Of a stretch of DNA of 64,000 nucleotides, positions 42,293-50,145 are shown one piece after another. Numbering within the stretch: the stretch's first letter is position 1; each line of letters starts with the position of its first letter. Source of the DNA: Oscillospiraceae bacterium (GTDB lineage: Bacteria > Bacillota > Clostridia > Oscillospirales > Acutalibacteraceae); the NCBI GenBank assembly GCA_910574935.1, contig CAJTCU010000004.1:183154-247153 (forward strand), in the 5' to 3' direction. Both the position numbers and the translations under genes were made by a program. The notes beneath the pieces were generated by a model, which worked only from the letters and a program-made list of their open reading frames with translations, was not told the DNA's origin and ran no database searches.

Positions 42293-42314
42293 TATCGATA
42301 ATTTTTTATCGATA
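42293..42314. promoter_or_regulatory. Perfect 22-bp palindrome, candidate redox operator
   Basis: TATCGATAA / TTATCGATA around TTTT, about 30 bases upstream of the -35 at 42263. On the minus strand a TTGACA (42327-42322) begins just before it, so it could also overlap a second promoter. Its core ATCGATA-N6-TATCGAT is shared, with one change, with the rex promoter region. Confidence 0.65.
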
Positions 42315-42439
42315 TTTCACCTGTCAATTAAGCCTTATCCAAAAAACCGGTGGAAAAAAAGTAAAAAAATCCCTTTTGTTTTCCGGGTTTGTTTGGCATC
42401 GGGCGGGCTCTGGCGGGGCCGCCCCTTCCATCATACGCG

Positions 42440-42468
42440 AAAAGCGCCGGGGGCATGCCGGCGCTTTT
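42440..42468 (-). terminator. Terminator after the MATE transporter
   Basis: AAAAGCGCCGG and CCGGCGCTTTT form an 11-bp stem with a 7-nt loop, symmetric for both directions, about 20 bases beyond the MATE stop codon. Confidence 0.85.
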
Positions 42469-42486
42469 GACCCTTGGACGCTTTTT

Positions 42487-43875
42487 TTACAGCCGAATCT
42501 TCATCCACCCGCCCTGGCGGAAGCGCAGGAACGTCAGTATAAAGCGCAGCACCTGGTCGCAAAAGGTGCCCAGCCAGGCCCCGATGAGCCCAACGCCCAG
42601 AGGGTAGCACAGCAGCCAGCTAAGCCCCGGGCGAACCAGGGTAACGCTAATCAGGGAAACCAGGGCGGTAAACTTGGTGTCCCCCGCCCCCCGCAGGCAG
42701 CCGAACACCGTCACCTGCTCAATCTGGAAGAACAGCGTAATGCTAAGAATGCGCATAATGGTCACGCCATAGTCCAAAATCACCTGTTCATGGGAAAAGA
42801 GCATAAAAATCTCTTTTCCAAAGAGGAAGTACACCACGGCCACCCCAAAGGCGCAGATGAGCCCAATCTTCTGGCAGACATTGCCATACAGCTTGGCCAT
42901 GTCCGGCCGCTTGCGGCCCAGGCTTTGGCCAATAAGGGTTACCGAGGCCACCGAGAGCCCGTCTCCAAAGGAGAAGGACATGCTCATCATGTTCATGCCA
43001 ATCTGGTGGGCGGCCAGCTCGGTGGTGCCCAGGTGGGCCACCGTCATGGCAAACAGCAGAAAGCCCACCCGCAGGCACAGCTGCTCCACAAAGGCGCTGG
43101 AGCCCACGTTGGCCAAAGACTTTAGGCTGGCCCGGTCCGCCAGCCACCCCTTTACGGACCGCAGGTTCAAAAAGCCGTCTTTCTTAAGTACAGAGGCCAG
43201 GCTAAGGGCGCAGGCGCACACTGTGCCAATCACCGTGGCCAGGGCCGCGCCCCGCACCCCCAGGGCGGGAAAGCCGAAGTTTCCCCCAATCAGCAGGTAG
43301 TTGAAAACCACGTTCACCCCATTGGAGATGATATTGGTAACCATGGCAATGCGGGTGTTCCCGGCCCCCCGCTGGGCCGCGTTCAGGGCCAGGGAAACCG
43401 TGGAAAAGCCCAGGCCGCCCATAATAATCTGCAAATACTCCACCGCGTACGGGTGGGTGTCCGGCTTAGAGCCCACCATGCGGATAATGGGCCCCGCAAA
43501 GGCCACAAAGGCCAGGCTGACCACCAGGGTAAGGGCCACGGTGGCCAGCAGCGCGGTGCGCAGCACCCGGTTGGCGCTTTCCCGGTCCCCGGCCCCCCTG
43601 CGCCGGGCCACAATGGCGGAGACCGCCACGTTCAGCGAGAGAAAAACGGCCAGGCCCAAAAACTTTGGCTGGGTGGTCAGCCCCACCGCGGCAATGGCGT
43701 AAGAGCCCAGGGACCCCACCATGATGGTATCTACCAGGCCGGCCAGGCACACGAAAAAGGATTCCAGCACCGAGGGCCAGGCCACGTTTAGGGCGTCTTT
43801 CACAATCTGCCCGCTGGGGGGCACCTCCCCCAGCTCCATGCCCCGGCAAACCTTTTGAGGGTTTACAAACCGCAC
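42487..43875 (-). CDS. MATE-family efflux transporter
   Basis: A 462-residue membrane protein with twelve hydrophobic segments and the duplicated MATE signature (WPSVLESFFVCLAGLVDTIMVG near the start; GMNMMSMSFSFGDGLSVASVTLIGQ in the second half). MATE proteins export drugs or metabolites using Na+ or H+ gradients; the substrate is unknown. It has its own promoter (43916-43944) and terminator. Confidence 0.92.
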   Translation of the reverse strand: MRFVNPQKVCRGMELGEVPPSGQIVKDALNVAWPSVLESFFVCLAGLVDTIMVGSLGSYAIAAVGLTTQPKFLGLAVFLSLNVAVSAIVARRRGAGDRESANRVLRTALLATVALTLVVSLAFVAFAGPIIRMVGSKPDTHPYAVEYLQIIMGGLGFSTVSLALNAAQRGAGNTRIAMVTNIISNGVNVVFNYLLIGGNFGFPALGVRGAALATVIGTVCACALSLASVLKKDGFLNLRSVKGWLADRASLKSLANVGSSAFVEQLCLRVGFLLFAMTVAHLGTTELAAHQIGMNMMSMSFSFGDGLSVASVTLIGQSLGRKRPDMAKLYGNVCQKIGLICAFGVAVVYFLFGKEIFMLFSHEQVILDYGVTIMRILSITLFFQIEQVTVFGCLRGAGDTKFTALVSLISVTLVRPGLSWLLCYPLGVGLIGAWLGTFCDQVLRFILTFLRFRQGGWMKIRL

Positions 43876-43915
43876 GCTCTTCCACTCCTCTGCAAAAATA
43901 GTTGTTTATGCAATT

Positions 43916-43944
43916 ATTATAGCGCCCCTTACCGGAAATTGCAA
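43916..43944 (-). promoter_or_regulatory. Promoter of the MATE gene
   Basis: Minus-strand TTGCAA (43944-43939), 17-bp spacer, TATAAT (43921-43916). The remainder of the 300-base divergent gap (to 44184) is GC-rich with a few short inverted repeats and no gene. Confidence 0.8.
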
Positions 43945-44118
43945 GGGCCCCTTGTCTCGCCCAGACGCTTCCCCCAGGGGCCGCGCAGCCACAGGCCAAA
44001 AGGACCGCCCATAAAGCCCCTATTCCCAGGATCTCCCGCCCAAAACCGGCCTGCCAGGGGCAGCCCGGCAGGCCCCCCGCCCCAAAAGGCAAAATGTCCA
44101 CAATCCACAAGAAACCCC

Positions 44119-44147
44119 TTGCAATGAGCGGAAATTTAAGCTATAAT
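44119..44147 (+). promoter_or_regulatory. Promoter of the carboxylesterase gene
   Basis: Plus-strand TTGCAA (44119-44124), 17-bp spacer, TATAAT (44142-44147), followed by AAAGGAACGTG and the ATG at 44185. Confidence 0.82.
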
Positions 44148-44184
44148 ATGGATGAGATTTTTCTAAAGAAAGGAACGTGTTTCC

Positions 44185-45753
44185 ATGGCAAAACAATTTG
44201 TATGCACCAAAACCGAGCCTGTGGTACAGACCCAGGCGGGCAAGCTGCGGGGGTTCATCATCGACGGCACCTATACCTTCCACGGCATTAAGTACGCGGA
44301 CGCCCAGCGCTTCCAGGCGCCCCAGCCCCCCGCCCCCTGGGAGGGCGTGAAGGACGCCTTTTCCTATGGCTACGTGTCCCCCATGCTGGACCGGGAGGGC
44401 TGCCAGGGAGAGATTATGGTGCCCCACCGCTACTGGCCCAAGGACGAGCACTGCCAGTACCTGAACCTGTGGACCCAGTCCATTGACCCCAGCGCCAAAA
44501 AGCCCGTCATGGTCTGGCTGCACGGCGGCGGGTTCTCGGCGGGCTCCTCCATTGAACATATCGGCTACGACGGCGAAAATCTCTCAAAGTACGGCGACGT
44601 GGTGGTCGTCACCCTAAACCACCGGCTGAACATCCTGGGCTACCTGGACCTCTCCCCCTACGGCGAGAAATACGCGAACTCCGGCAACGCGGGCAACGCC
44701 GACCTGGTGGCCGCCCTTCAGTGGGTGCGGGACAACATCGCCAATTTTGGCGGCGACCCGGACAACGTCACCATTTTCGGCCAGTCCGGCGGCGGGGCCA
44801 AGGTGTTTAACCTGATGCAGACTCCAAAGGCGGACGGGCTGTTCCACAAGGGCATTATCATGAGCGGCGTGTTTGACGGCATGATGAAGCCCAAGAGCCA
44901 CGACAGCCGGCCCCTGATCGGGGCTATGCTGAACTACCTGGGCCTGACCGAGGCCCAGGTGGAAGAGCTGGAAACCCTGCCCTATGAGCGCCTGGCCGAG
45001 GCCTACAAGGCCGTGGCCCCGGAGATTGAAAAACAGGGCCACTATGTGGGCAACTGCCCCATTGAAAACGACTTCTATGTGGGCGACCCCCGGGACGTGG
45101 GCTTTACCGACCACGCCAAGACCATCCCGGTCATTGTGGGCTCTGTGTTCGGCGAGTTCGACTTCGGCCCCGGCATCGCCAACAAATACAACCTGACCCA
45201 AGAAGAGCAGTTGGAAATCCTGCGCAAAAAGCTGGGCGGCCACGCCGAAGAACTGGCCCAGGCCTTCCGCCAGTGCTACCCGGAAAAATGCCTGGTGGAC
45301 CTGCTTAGCCTAGACGGGGTCTGCCGCGAACCCAGCAAGGACTTCGCCCGCAAAAAAGCCGCCCATCCCCAGGCCCCCACCTACTGCTACCTGTTTAACC
45401 TGGACATGCCCCTGGACGACGGCCACTGCGCCTGGCACTGCGCGGACATCCCCTTCTTCTTCCACAACACGGACAAGGTGTTTGTCTGCGATATTCCCGG
45501 GGTCTCGGACCTTTTGGAGGACCGCATGGCGGGCAGCTTTGTAAACTTTGCCCGCTACGGGGCGCCCAGCTGCCCCTCTTTGCCAGAGTGGACCCCCTGC
45601 GCCCCAGACGACGTGGCCACCATGATCTTCGACCGGGAGTGCGCGGTGCGCCATAACCACGACGACGCCCTGTACAAGGCCTACCTGCCCCATGCCCCCA
45701 ACCCCTTCGCCCCCCGCAAGGAAGAGGAGGACGAGGCGCTGTTCCTGCACTAA
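44185..45753 (+). CDS. Type-B carboxylesterase/lipase
   Basis: The 522-residue alpha/beta hydrolase has the oxyanion region WLHGGGFSAGS, the nucleophile elbow GQSGGGAK (Ser near residue 213), and a C-terminal His-containing DDGHCAWHCADIPFFF, as in type-B carboxylesterases. No signal peptide is visible, so it is cytoplasmic. Physiological substrate unknown. It stands alone with its own promoter. Confidence 0.92.
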   Translation: MAKQFVCTKTEPVVQTQAGKLRGFIIDGTYTFHGIKYADAQRFQAPQPPAPWEGVKDAFSYGYVSPMLDREGCQGEIMVPHRYWPKDEHCQYLNLWTQSIDPSAKKPVMVWLHGGGFSAGSSIEHIGYDGENLSKYGDVVVVTLNHRLNILGYLDLSPYGEKYANSGNAGNADLVAALQWVRDNIANFGGDPDNVTIFGQSGGGAKVFNLMQTPKADGLFHKGIIMSGVFDGMMKPKSHDSRPLIGAMLNYLGLTEAQVEELETLPYERLAEAYKAVAPEIEKQGHYVGNCPIENDFYVGDPRDVGFTDHAKTIPVIVGSVFGEFDFGPGIANKYNLTQEEQLEILRKKLGGHAEELAQAFRQCYPEKCLVDLLSLDGVCREPSKDFARKKAAHPQAPTYCYLFNLDMPLDDGHCAWHCADIPFFFHNTDKVFVCDIPGVSDLLEDRMAGSFVNFARYGAPSCPSLPEWTPCAPDDVATMIFDRECAVRHNHDDALYKAYLPHAPNPFAPRKEEEDEALFLH

Positions 45754-45814
45754 GGGGGCTTATTCCCCCCAAACAAAAAGGGATGGAAAAAAGACGCGGT
45801 CCAGGTGCGGGGAA

Positions 45815-45863
45815 GGTCTCCACTGGAGACCGTTTTGACCCGACCGAGCCGGCAGACGAGACC
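45815..45863. repeat. GACCGAG-type palindromic repeat in gap 45754-46280
   Basis: Hairpin GGTCTCCA-C-TGGAGACC (45815-45831) followed by GACCCGACCGAGCCGGCAGA and CGAGACC. The region 56824-56872 (inverted) has the same unit with hairpin GGTCGCCA/TGGCGACC, so the paired T-A position changes to G-C: a compensatory change. The remainder of the 527-base gap is GC-rich repeats and the hairpin at 46003-46037; no gene is supported. Confidence 0.7.
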
Positions 45864-46002
45864 AGCCGAGACCGACGCCCCTAAGCCGCCGGAGGCAAAA
45901 CATGCTTCCGCCCTTTTCGGTATTTTCGCAGAAAATGCCGACTTCTCCAGCCATAAAGCTTTGAGTGGTGGAAGGTCTGCGGGCCTAGTTTACCGCCAAA
46001 AA

Positions 46003-46037
46003 CGGGCTAAAGAGCTTTACGCCGGCTCTTTAGCCCG
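46003..46037 (-). terminator. Orphan minus-strand terminator hairpin
   Basis: Stem CGGGCTAAAGAGC / GCTCTTTAGCCCG (13 bp, 9-nt loop) followed on the minus strand by TTTTTGG. No minus-strand gene lies upstream, so it either ends an unrecognised antisense transcript or acts on the plus-strand esterase message as a 3' hairpin. Confidence 0.5.
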
Positions 46038-46222
46038 AATTCTATTTGGGAGAGCCCAAAAGGAGTATTTTTTATGACGATATTTTGGCCTCCGGCGGTT
46101 TAGGGGCTCTGCCCCCAAAAACCCCGCAACCTTTGTAAAGGTTGACGAAACTTTTACTGTTCCGTTGCCGGAGCCTCGTTCGTTTATCAATGCGTTTGGA
46201 CACTCCCCTCTGTTTCCCGGCC

Positions 46223-46251
46223 TTGCCAAGCGCGGTTTTTTGGTGTATCAT
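46223..46251 (+). promoter_or_regulatory. Promoter of nth
   Basis: TTGCCA (46223-46228), 17-bp spacer, TATCAT (46246-46251), about 30 bases before the nth ATG at 46281. Confidence 0.6.
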
Positions 46252-46280
46252 GTAGAAAAACCTCAAAAGGACTGAAGCCT

Positions 46281-46910
46281 ATGACCAAACAAGAAGTGGC
46301 CCAAAAGGCCGTGGACGCCCTAAAGGCGGAGTATCCCGACGCCTTGTGCTCTTTGGACTACCAGGACCCCTTGCAGCTGCTGATCTCCACCCGGCTGGCC
46401 GCCCAGTGCACAGACGCCCGGGTCAACCAGGTCACCCCGGCGCTGTTCGCCCGGTTCCCCACCCTGGAGGACTTTTGTGAGGGCACCGAGGAAGAGATTG
46501 GCGGGCTCATCCACTCCTGCGGCTTTTTCCGGGCCAAGGCCCGGGATATTCTGGCGGCCTGCCGGAAGATCCGGGACGACTTCGGCGGCCAGGTGCCAGA
46601 CAACATGGAGGACCTATTAAGCCTGCCCGGGGTGGGCCGCAAAACCGCCAACCTGATCCTGGGCGACATCTTCCACAAGCCCGCCGTGGTCACCGACACC
46701 CACTGCATCCGCATTGCGGGGCGGCTGGGGCTGACGGCCACCAAGGTCCCCGAAAAGGTAGAGCGGGACCTGCGGGAGCTGCTGCCCCCGGAGGAATCCA
46801 ATAACTTCTGCCACCGGCTGGTGCTGCATGGCCGGGCGGTGTGCACGGCCCGCTCCGCCAAGTGCGGCCAGTGCTGTATGCAGGAATTCTGCCCAAAGAC
46901 GGGGGTGTAG
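46281..46910 (+). CDS. nth: Endonuclease III
   Basis: Nth is a base-excision-repair DNA glycosylase/AP lyase for oxidised pyrimidines. The 209-residue product has the helix-hairpin-helix LPGVGRKTANLIL with the catalytic Lys, the catalytic Asp in VTDTHCIRIAGR, and the C-terminal [4Fe-4S] ligands C-x6-C-x2-C-x5-C. Length is normal. It has its own promoter and no operon partners. Confidence 0.96.
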   Translation: MTKQEVAQKAVDALKAEYPDALCSLDYQDPLQLLISTRLAAQCTDARVNQVTPALFARFPTLEDFCEGTEEEIGGLIHSCGFFRAKARDILAACRKIRDDFGGQVPDNMEDLLSLPGVGRKTANLILGDIFHKPAVVTDTHCIRIAGRLGLTATKVPEKVERDLRELLPPEESNNFCHRLVLHGRAVCTARSAKCGQCCMQEFCPKTGV

Positions 46911-47280
46911 CCCAAAAAAAAGCGGAAATCCCTCATCTGTGGGACACATTGCGCGGTCAAGGGGCGTCAGGCCCCTTGTAGGGGTCAAGGGGGCAAAGCC
47001 CCTTGCCGCCGGAGGCGACCTTGCCCTTTAGGCGGCGCGGAACGAGGAAAAAGGGGCCCAGTTTTCTCTGAACGACAGGCAAAAAAAGGTGCACAAAGGC
47101 CGCGCCGCCATAACACAGCGCCTTGTAAAAATCCGCGAAGCGAGATTTTTACAACAGCGGACGGCTCCCACCCAGTCCCCCAAGAAGGGGGCCGTCTCAA
47201 CAAAAAGGATATAAAGAAAGATAAAAGAAAGATAAAAGAAAGATAAAAAGAAAGATATAAAACAGCAAAAAACAATCGAC
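46911..47280. other. Repeat-rich intergenic gap after nth
   Basis: No gene seen. It contains two CAAGGGG-type hairpins (46958-46978 and about 46986-47010), a GCCGCCGGAGGC motif seen elsewhere, an 11-bp perfect stem TTGTAAAAATC/GATTTTTACAA (47123-47154) and a short tandem repeat of AGAAAGATAAA units (about 47211-47262). Confidence 0.6.
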
Positions 47281-47576
47281 TTAAGGCAACCCCGCACAAA
47301 GACCGCACGAGCAAGTTTGCTCGTGGGCTTTGCACACGATTTGCTTGCACTTTTTCCGTCATAGTACAACCATACTATTGCGCACAGCTTTCGCTTGCCA
47401 GAATATCGCAAAGAGCACTTCGTGCTAAAGAGCACTTCGTGCTAAAGAGCACTTCGTGCTAAAGAGCACTTCGTGCTCTACCATAAATGGTCTGATTGGC
47501 CGCACCCAAGCTGTACACTCTGACGAAAAAATTGACTGCGCGACTCACGCGCAATCTTTGTGCGGGGCTGCCTTAA
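47281..47576. mobile_element. 296-bp inverted-repeat element with hairpin tandem repeats, copy A
   Basis: Ends with TTAAGGCA(A/G)CCCCGCACAAAGA as inverted repeats of about 22 bp, with TTAA at both outer ends. Inside are four head-to-tail 17-bp units AAAGAGCACTTCGTGCT (47410-47477), each able to form a GCAC/GTGC hairpin. A second copy lies at 49633-49880. No protein is encoded. The right end lies 21 bases before the patB ATG, so it may have replaced part of the promoter region. Confidence 0.85.
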
Positions 47577-47597
47577 AAGCAAAAGGAGGAGCAACCC

Positions 47598-48776
47598 ATG
47601 AAATACGATTTTGAAACCCTTCTCGACCGCTCCCACTGCGGCAGCGGAAAATGGGACGAGATGAAAAAAAAGAACCCCCAGGTGGGGCCGGACGTGGTGC
47701 CCCTCTCGGTGGCGGACATGGAGTTTAAAAACGCGCCGGAGATTGCCGCTGGCCTAAAGGAGTACATGGACACCCATATTCTGGGCTATACCGGCCCCAC
47801 GGACGAGTACCGGGCCGCTGTGTGCCAGTGGATGGAAAAGCGCCACCACTGGCATATTGAGCCAGAGTGGATCTGCTGCACCCACGGGGTGGTGGCGGCC
47901 CTGGTCATGGCTGTGGCCGCCTACACCCAGCCCGGGGACGGGGTGATTATCATGACCCCTGTGTACTACCCCTTTTACATGGCCATTGAGTCCAACGGCT
48001 GCCAGGCGGCCCGCTGCCCCCTGGTCTACCAGGACCACGCCTATTCCATAGACTTCGCCCTGCTGGAAGCCCTGGCCCAGGACCCCAAAAATAAAATGCT
48101 GATTCTGTGCAGCCCCCACAACCCCGTGGGCCGGGTGTGGACCCCGGAAGAGCTGGCCCGGGTCTGCGACATTTGCCGGGAGAACCAGGTGCGCATCCTT
48201 AGCGACGAGATTCACTTTGACATCATCCTGCCCGGCCACAGCCACACGGTAATCTCCAACGCCGCCCAGCCCGGGGACGACATCATTGTGTGTACAGCCC
48301 CCAGCAAGACCTTTAACCTGGCGGCCATGCAGACCTCCAATATCATCATTCCCAACGCCAACCACCGGGAGAAGTTCCAGGCCGTGCAGCAGAAGTTCTG
48401 CGACCACGGCCCCGCCGCCCTGGGGCTGGAGGCCTGCCGCGTGGCCTATACCCAGTGCGAGGCCTGGATGGAGGAGATGCTACAGGTGATTGACGCCAAC
48501 CGCCAGCTGGCCGTGGACTTTATCAACCAGCGGCTGCCGGAGATCAAGCCTGTAGAGCTACAGGGCACTTACCTGCTGTGGCTGGACTGCACCGCCCTTT
48601 GCAAAACCCAGGAGGAGCTGGAAGAGCTGATGGTGCAAAAGGCCCAGCTGTTCCTGGACGAGGGCTATGTGTTCGGCCCAGAGGGCGCGGGCTTCGAGCG
48701 GGTGAACCTGGCCGCGCCCCGCCGGGTCATTCAGGCCGCCCTGGAGCGGCTGGAAAAGGCCGTGCGGGGAAATTAA
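47598..48776 (+). CDS. patB: MalY/PatB-type PLP aminotransferase (cystathionine beta-lyase)
   Basis: Fold-type I PLP enzyme that probably cleaves C-S bonds of cystathionine or cysteine conjugates. The 392-residue protein has the PatB-type start (YDFETLLDRSHCGSGKWD), the conserved LSVADMEF, SPHNPVGRVW, LSDEIHFDI and the PLP-Lys in TAPSKTFNLAAMQ. AAAAGGAGGAG precedes the ATG. No clear promoter is visible because the upstream sequence is the 296-bp element. Confidence 0.9.
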   Translation: MKYDFETLLDRSHCGSGKWDEMKKKNPQVGPDVVPLSVADMEFKNAPEIAAGLKEYMDTHILGYTGPTDEYRAAVCQWMEKRHHWHIEPEWICCTHGVVAALVMAVAAYTQPGDGVIIMTPVYYPFYMAIESNGCQAARCPLVYQDHAYSIDFALLEALAQDPKNKMLILCSPHNPVGRVWTPEELARVCDICRENQVRILSDEIHFDIILPGHSHTVISNAAQPGDDIIVCTAPSKTFNLAAMQTSNIIIPNANHREKFQAVQQKFCDHGPAALGLEACRVAYTQCEAWMEEMLQVIDANRQLAVDFINQRLPEIKPVELQGTYLLWLDCTALCKTQEELEELMVQKAQLFLDEGYVFGPEGAGFERVNLAAPRRVIQAALERLEKAVRGN

Positions 48777-48794
48777 GGCAGCGCGCAAGCCGCC

Positions 48795-49433
48795 CTACAG
48801 CCCCAGGGCCCGCCGGGCCAGCTGGTCGGCCCGATCGTTGTACTTGTCGCCCGAGTGCCCCTTGACCTTGACGAAGCGAATCTCCATGGTCTTTGCCGCC
48901 TCCCGGCAGGCGGCGGCATAGCTCTGGGTGCCGGGCTTGTTGGCTTTCCAGCTGCCGTCGGCCCAGCGGGCCAGGCCCTCGTAGTCGTGGTAAATCTCCA
49001 CCGCCGGAACGCCCTGCTCCTGGCAGTAGCGCAGCACGGTCAGCACGCCCATAATCTCCCCGGCCACGTTGTGCATCTGGGCCAGCTGGGGGTCTGTGAA
49101 CTTTTGGGAAAACTCCCGCCGCTCCTGCCCAAAGAACAGCACCGCCCCGCAGGCAAAGTCCCCAGAGCGCTGGTCATAGCTGCCGTCCACATAGGCCACG
49201 GCCCTGCCCTGGTCCCCAGTGCCAGCGGCTTTTGGGGCCTCCTCTCTGTCGGTAAAGCCAGCGCCCTTTATATCTTCCCCGCCTTTCAGGAACGCCTGGG
49301 CCTCCTGTAGGGTGGGGAAGCTTTTATACACAGCCCCGGCCACACCGTGGACCTGGCGCCTGCACTCCTCCCATGTAAAGTAGATTCCCTTGCCGCCTTT
49401 GCCGCTGCGCACGGCGTAATATTTCTTTGCCAT
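48795..49433 (-). CDS. rnhA: RNase HI with N-terminal RNase H1 hybrid-binding domain
   Basis: Degrades the RNA strand of RNA-DNA hybrids. The 212-residue product has an N-terminal viroplasmin/HBD domain (KKYYAVRSGKGGKGIYFTW, residues 3-45) and a catalytic domain with the acidic residues in VAYVDGSY, AGEIMGVL, YHDYEG and NDRADQLARRAL. ATG at 49433 follows GGGAGG; the frame is open far upstream through repeat sequence. It is convergent with patB. Confidence 0.93.
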   Translation of the reverse strand: MAKKYYAVRSGKGGKGIYFTWEECRRQVHGVAGAVYKSFPTLQEAQAFLKGGEDIKGAGFTDREEAPKAAGTGDQGRAVAYVDGSYDQRSGDFACGAVLFFGQERREFSQKFTDPQLAQMHNVAGEIMGVLTVLRYCQEQGVPAVEIYHDYEGLARWADGSWKANKPGTQSYAAACREAAKTMEIRFVKVKGHSGDKYNDRADQLARRALGL

Positions 49434-49632
49434 TGGTGCCTCCCGGTGGTATTGTATCCCTGTATTTTTGGCCAATGGGGCCCCGCCCGTTTTCTCTTTT
49501 GCCAATACGGGCCCCCGCCCTTTGGCCTTTGCCGCCTGTTTTCTCTTTCCTCGTTGGCTTGCCCCCCTATTATATCCTCCAAAAAAATAAAAAGCAACCG
49601 CAACCTTTTCCCCAAACCCCCGCTTCTTATCC

Positions 49633-49880
49633 TTAAGGCAACACCGCACAATTCACGGCTAGGGCTTAAGCGCACTCTTGCTTGCATATTTTCCGTCATA
49701 GCACAACCGTACTATTGCCCACAGCTTTCGCTTGCCAGAATATCGCAAAGAGCACTTCGTGCTAAAGAGCACTTCGTGCTCTACCATAAATGGTCTGATT
49801 GGCGGCGCTCAATCTATCCACTCTGACGAAAGAATTGACTGCGCAAACTCACGCGCGATCTTTGTGCGCGGTTGCCTTAA
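49633..49880. mobile_element. 248-bp inverted-repeat element, copy B
   Basis: Same termini as copy A (TTAAGGCAAC at 49633 and GTTGCCTTAA at 49880) and the same internal GTCATAG...CACAGCTTTCGCTTGCC block, but only two 17-bp hairpin units (49747-49780) instead of four. The preceding gap 49434-49632 carries repeats of the GCCAATACGGGCCCC motif around 49476-49525 and no gene. Confidence 0.85.
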
Positions 49881-50023
49881 GAAGCTGTACCCATGGCCTG
49901 AAGCCCAGGGGCGGGCCCCCTTCCCCCCCAAACAAGGCGGGAGCGCTGAACATCCCCCCAAAACTTTTGTCTAAAGCCAGGAACGCCCCCGGGACGGGCC
50001 CTTGAAGCCATGGGTACCGCTTC
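49881..50023. repeat. 143-bp segment with 17-bp inverted ends
   Basis: GAAGCTGTACCCATGGC (49881-49897) and GCCATGGGTACCGCTTC (50007-50023) are inverted with one mismatch. It directly abuts copy B of the 248-bp element. The interior is GC-rich with no gene. It may be another small non-autonomous element or a long hairpin. Confidence 0.6.
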
Positions 50024-50063
50024 TAAAAAGTCAATGCCTAGGAGGTGGACCACAAAAAACCTG

Positions 50064-50092
50064 TTGATATGTCTTCGCGGTTGATGTATAAT
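50064..50092 (+). promoter_or_regulatory. Promoter of the MacAB-like efflux operon
   Basis: TTGATA (50064-50069), 17-bp spacer, TATAAT (50087-50092), then AAGGAGCGC and the ATG at 50146. Confidence 0.85.
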
Positions 50093-50145
50093 ATATGGTA
50101 GATGATGGGTAACTGCTGCCCAAATAACAAGGAGCGCATTGGTTT

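Noticed and set aside
47410..47477. CRISPR-like short repeats of 17 bp
   Set aside because: Units are directly adjacent with no spacers and belong to an inverted-repeat element.
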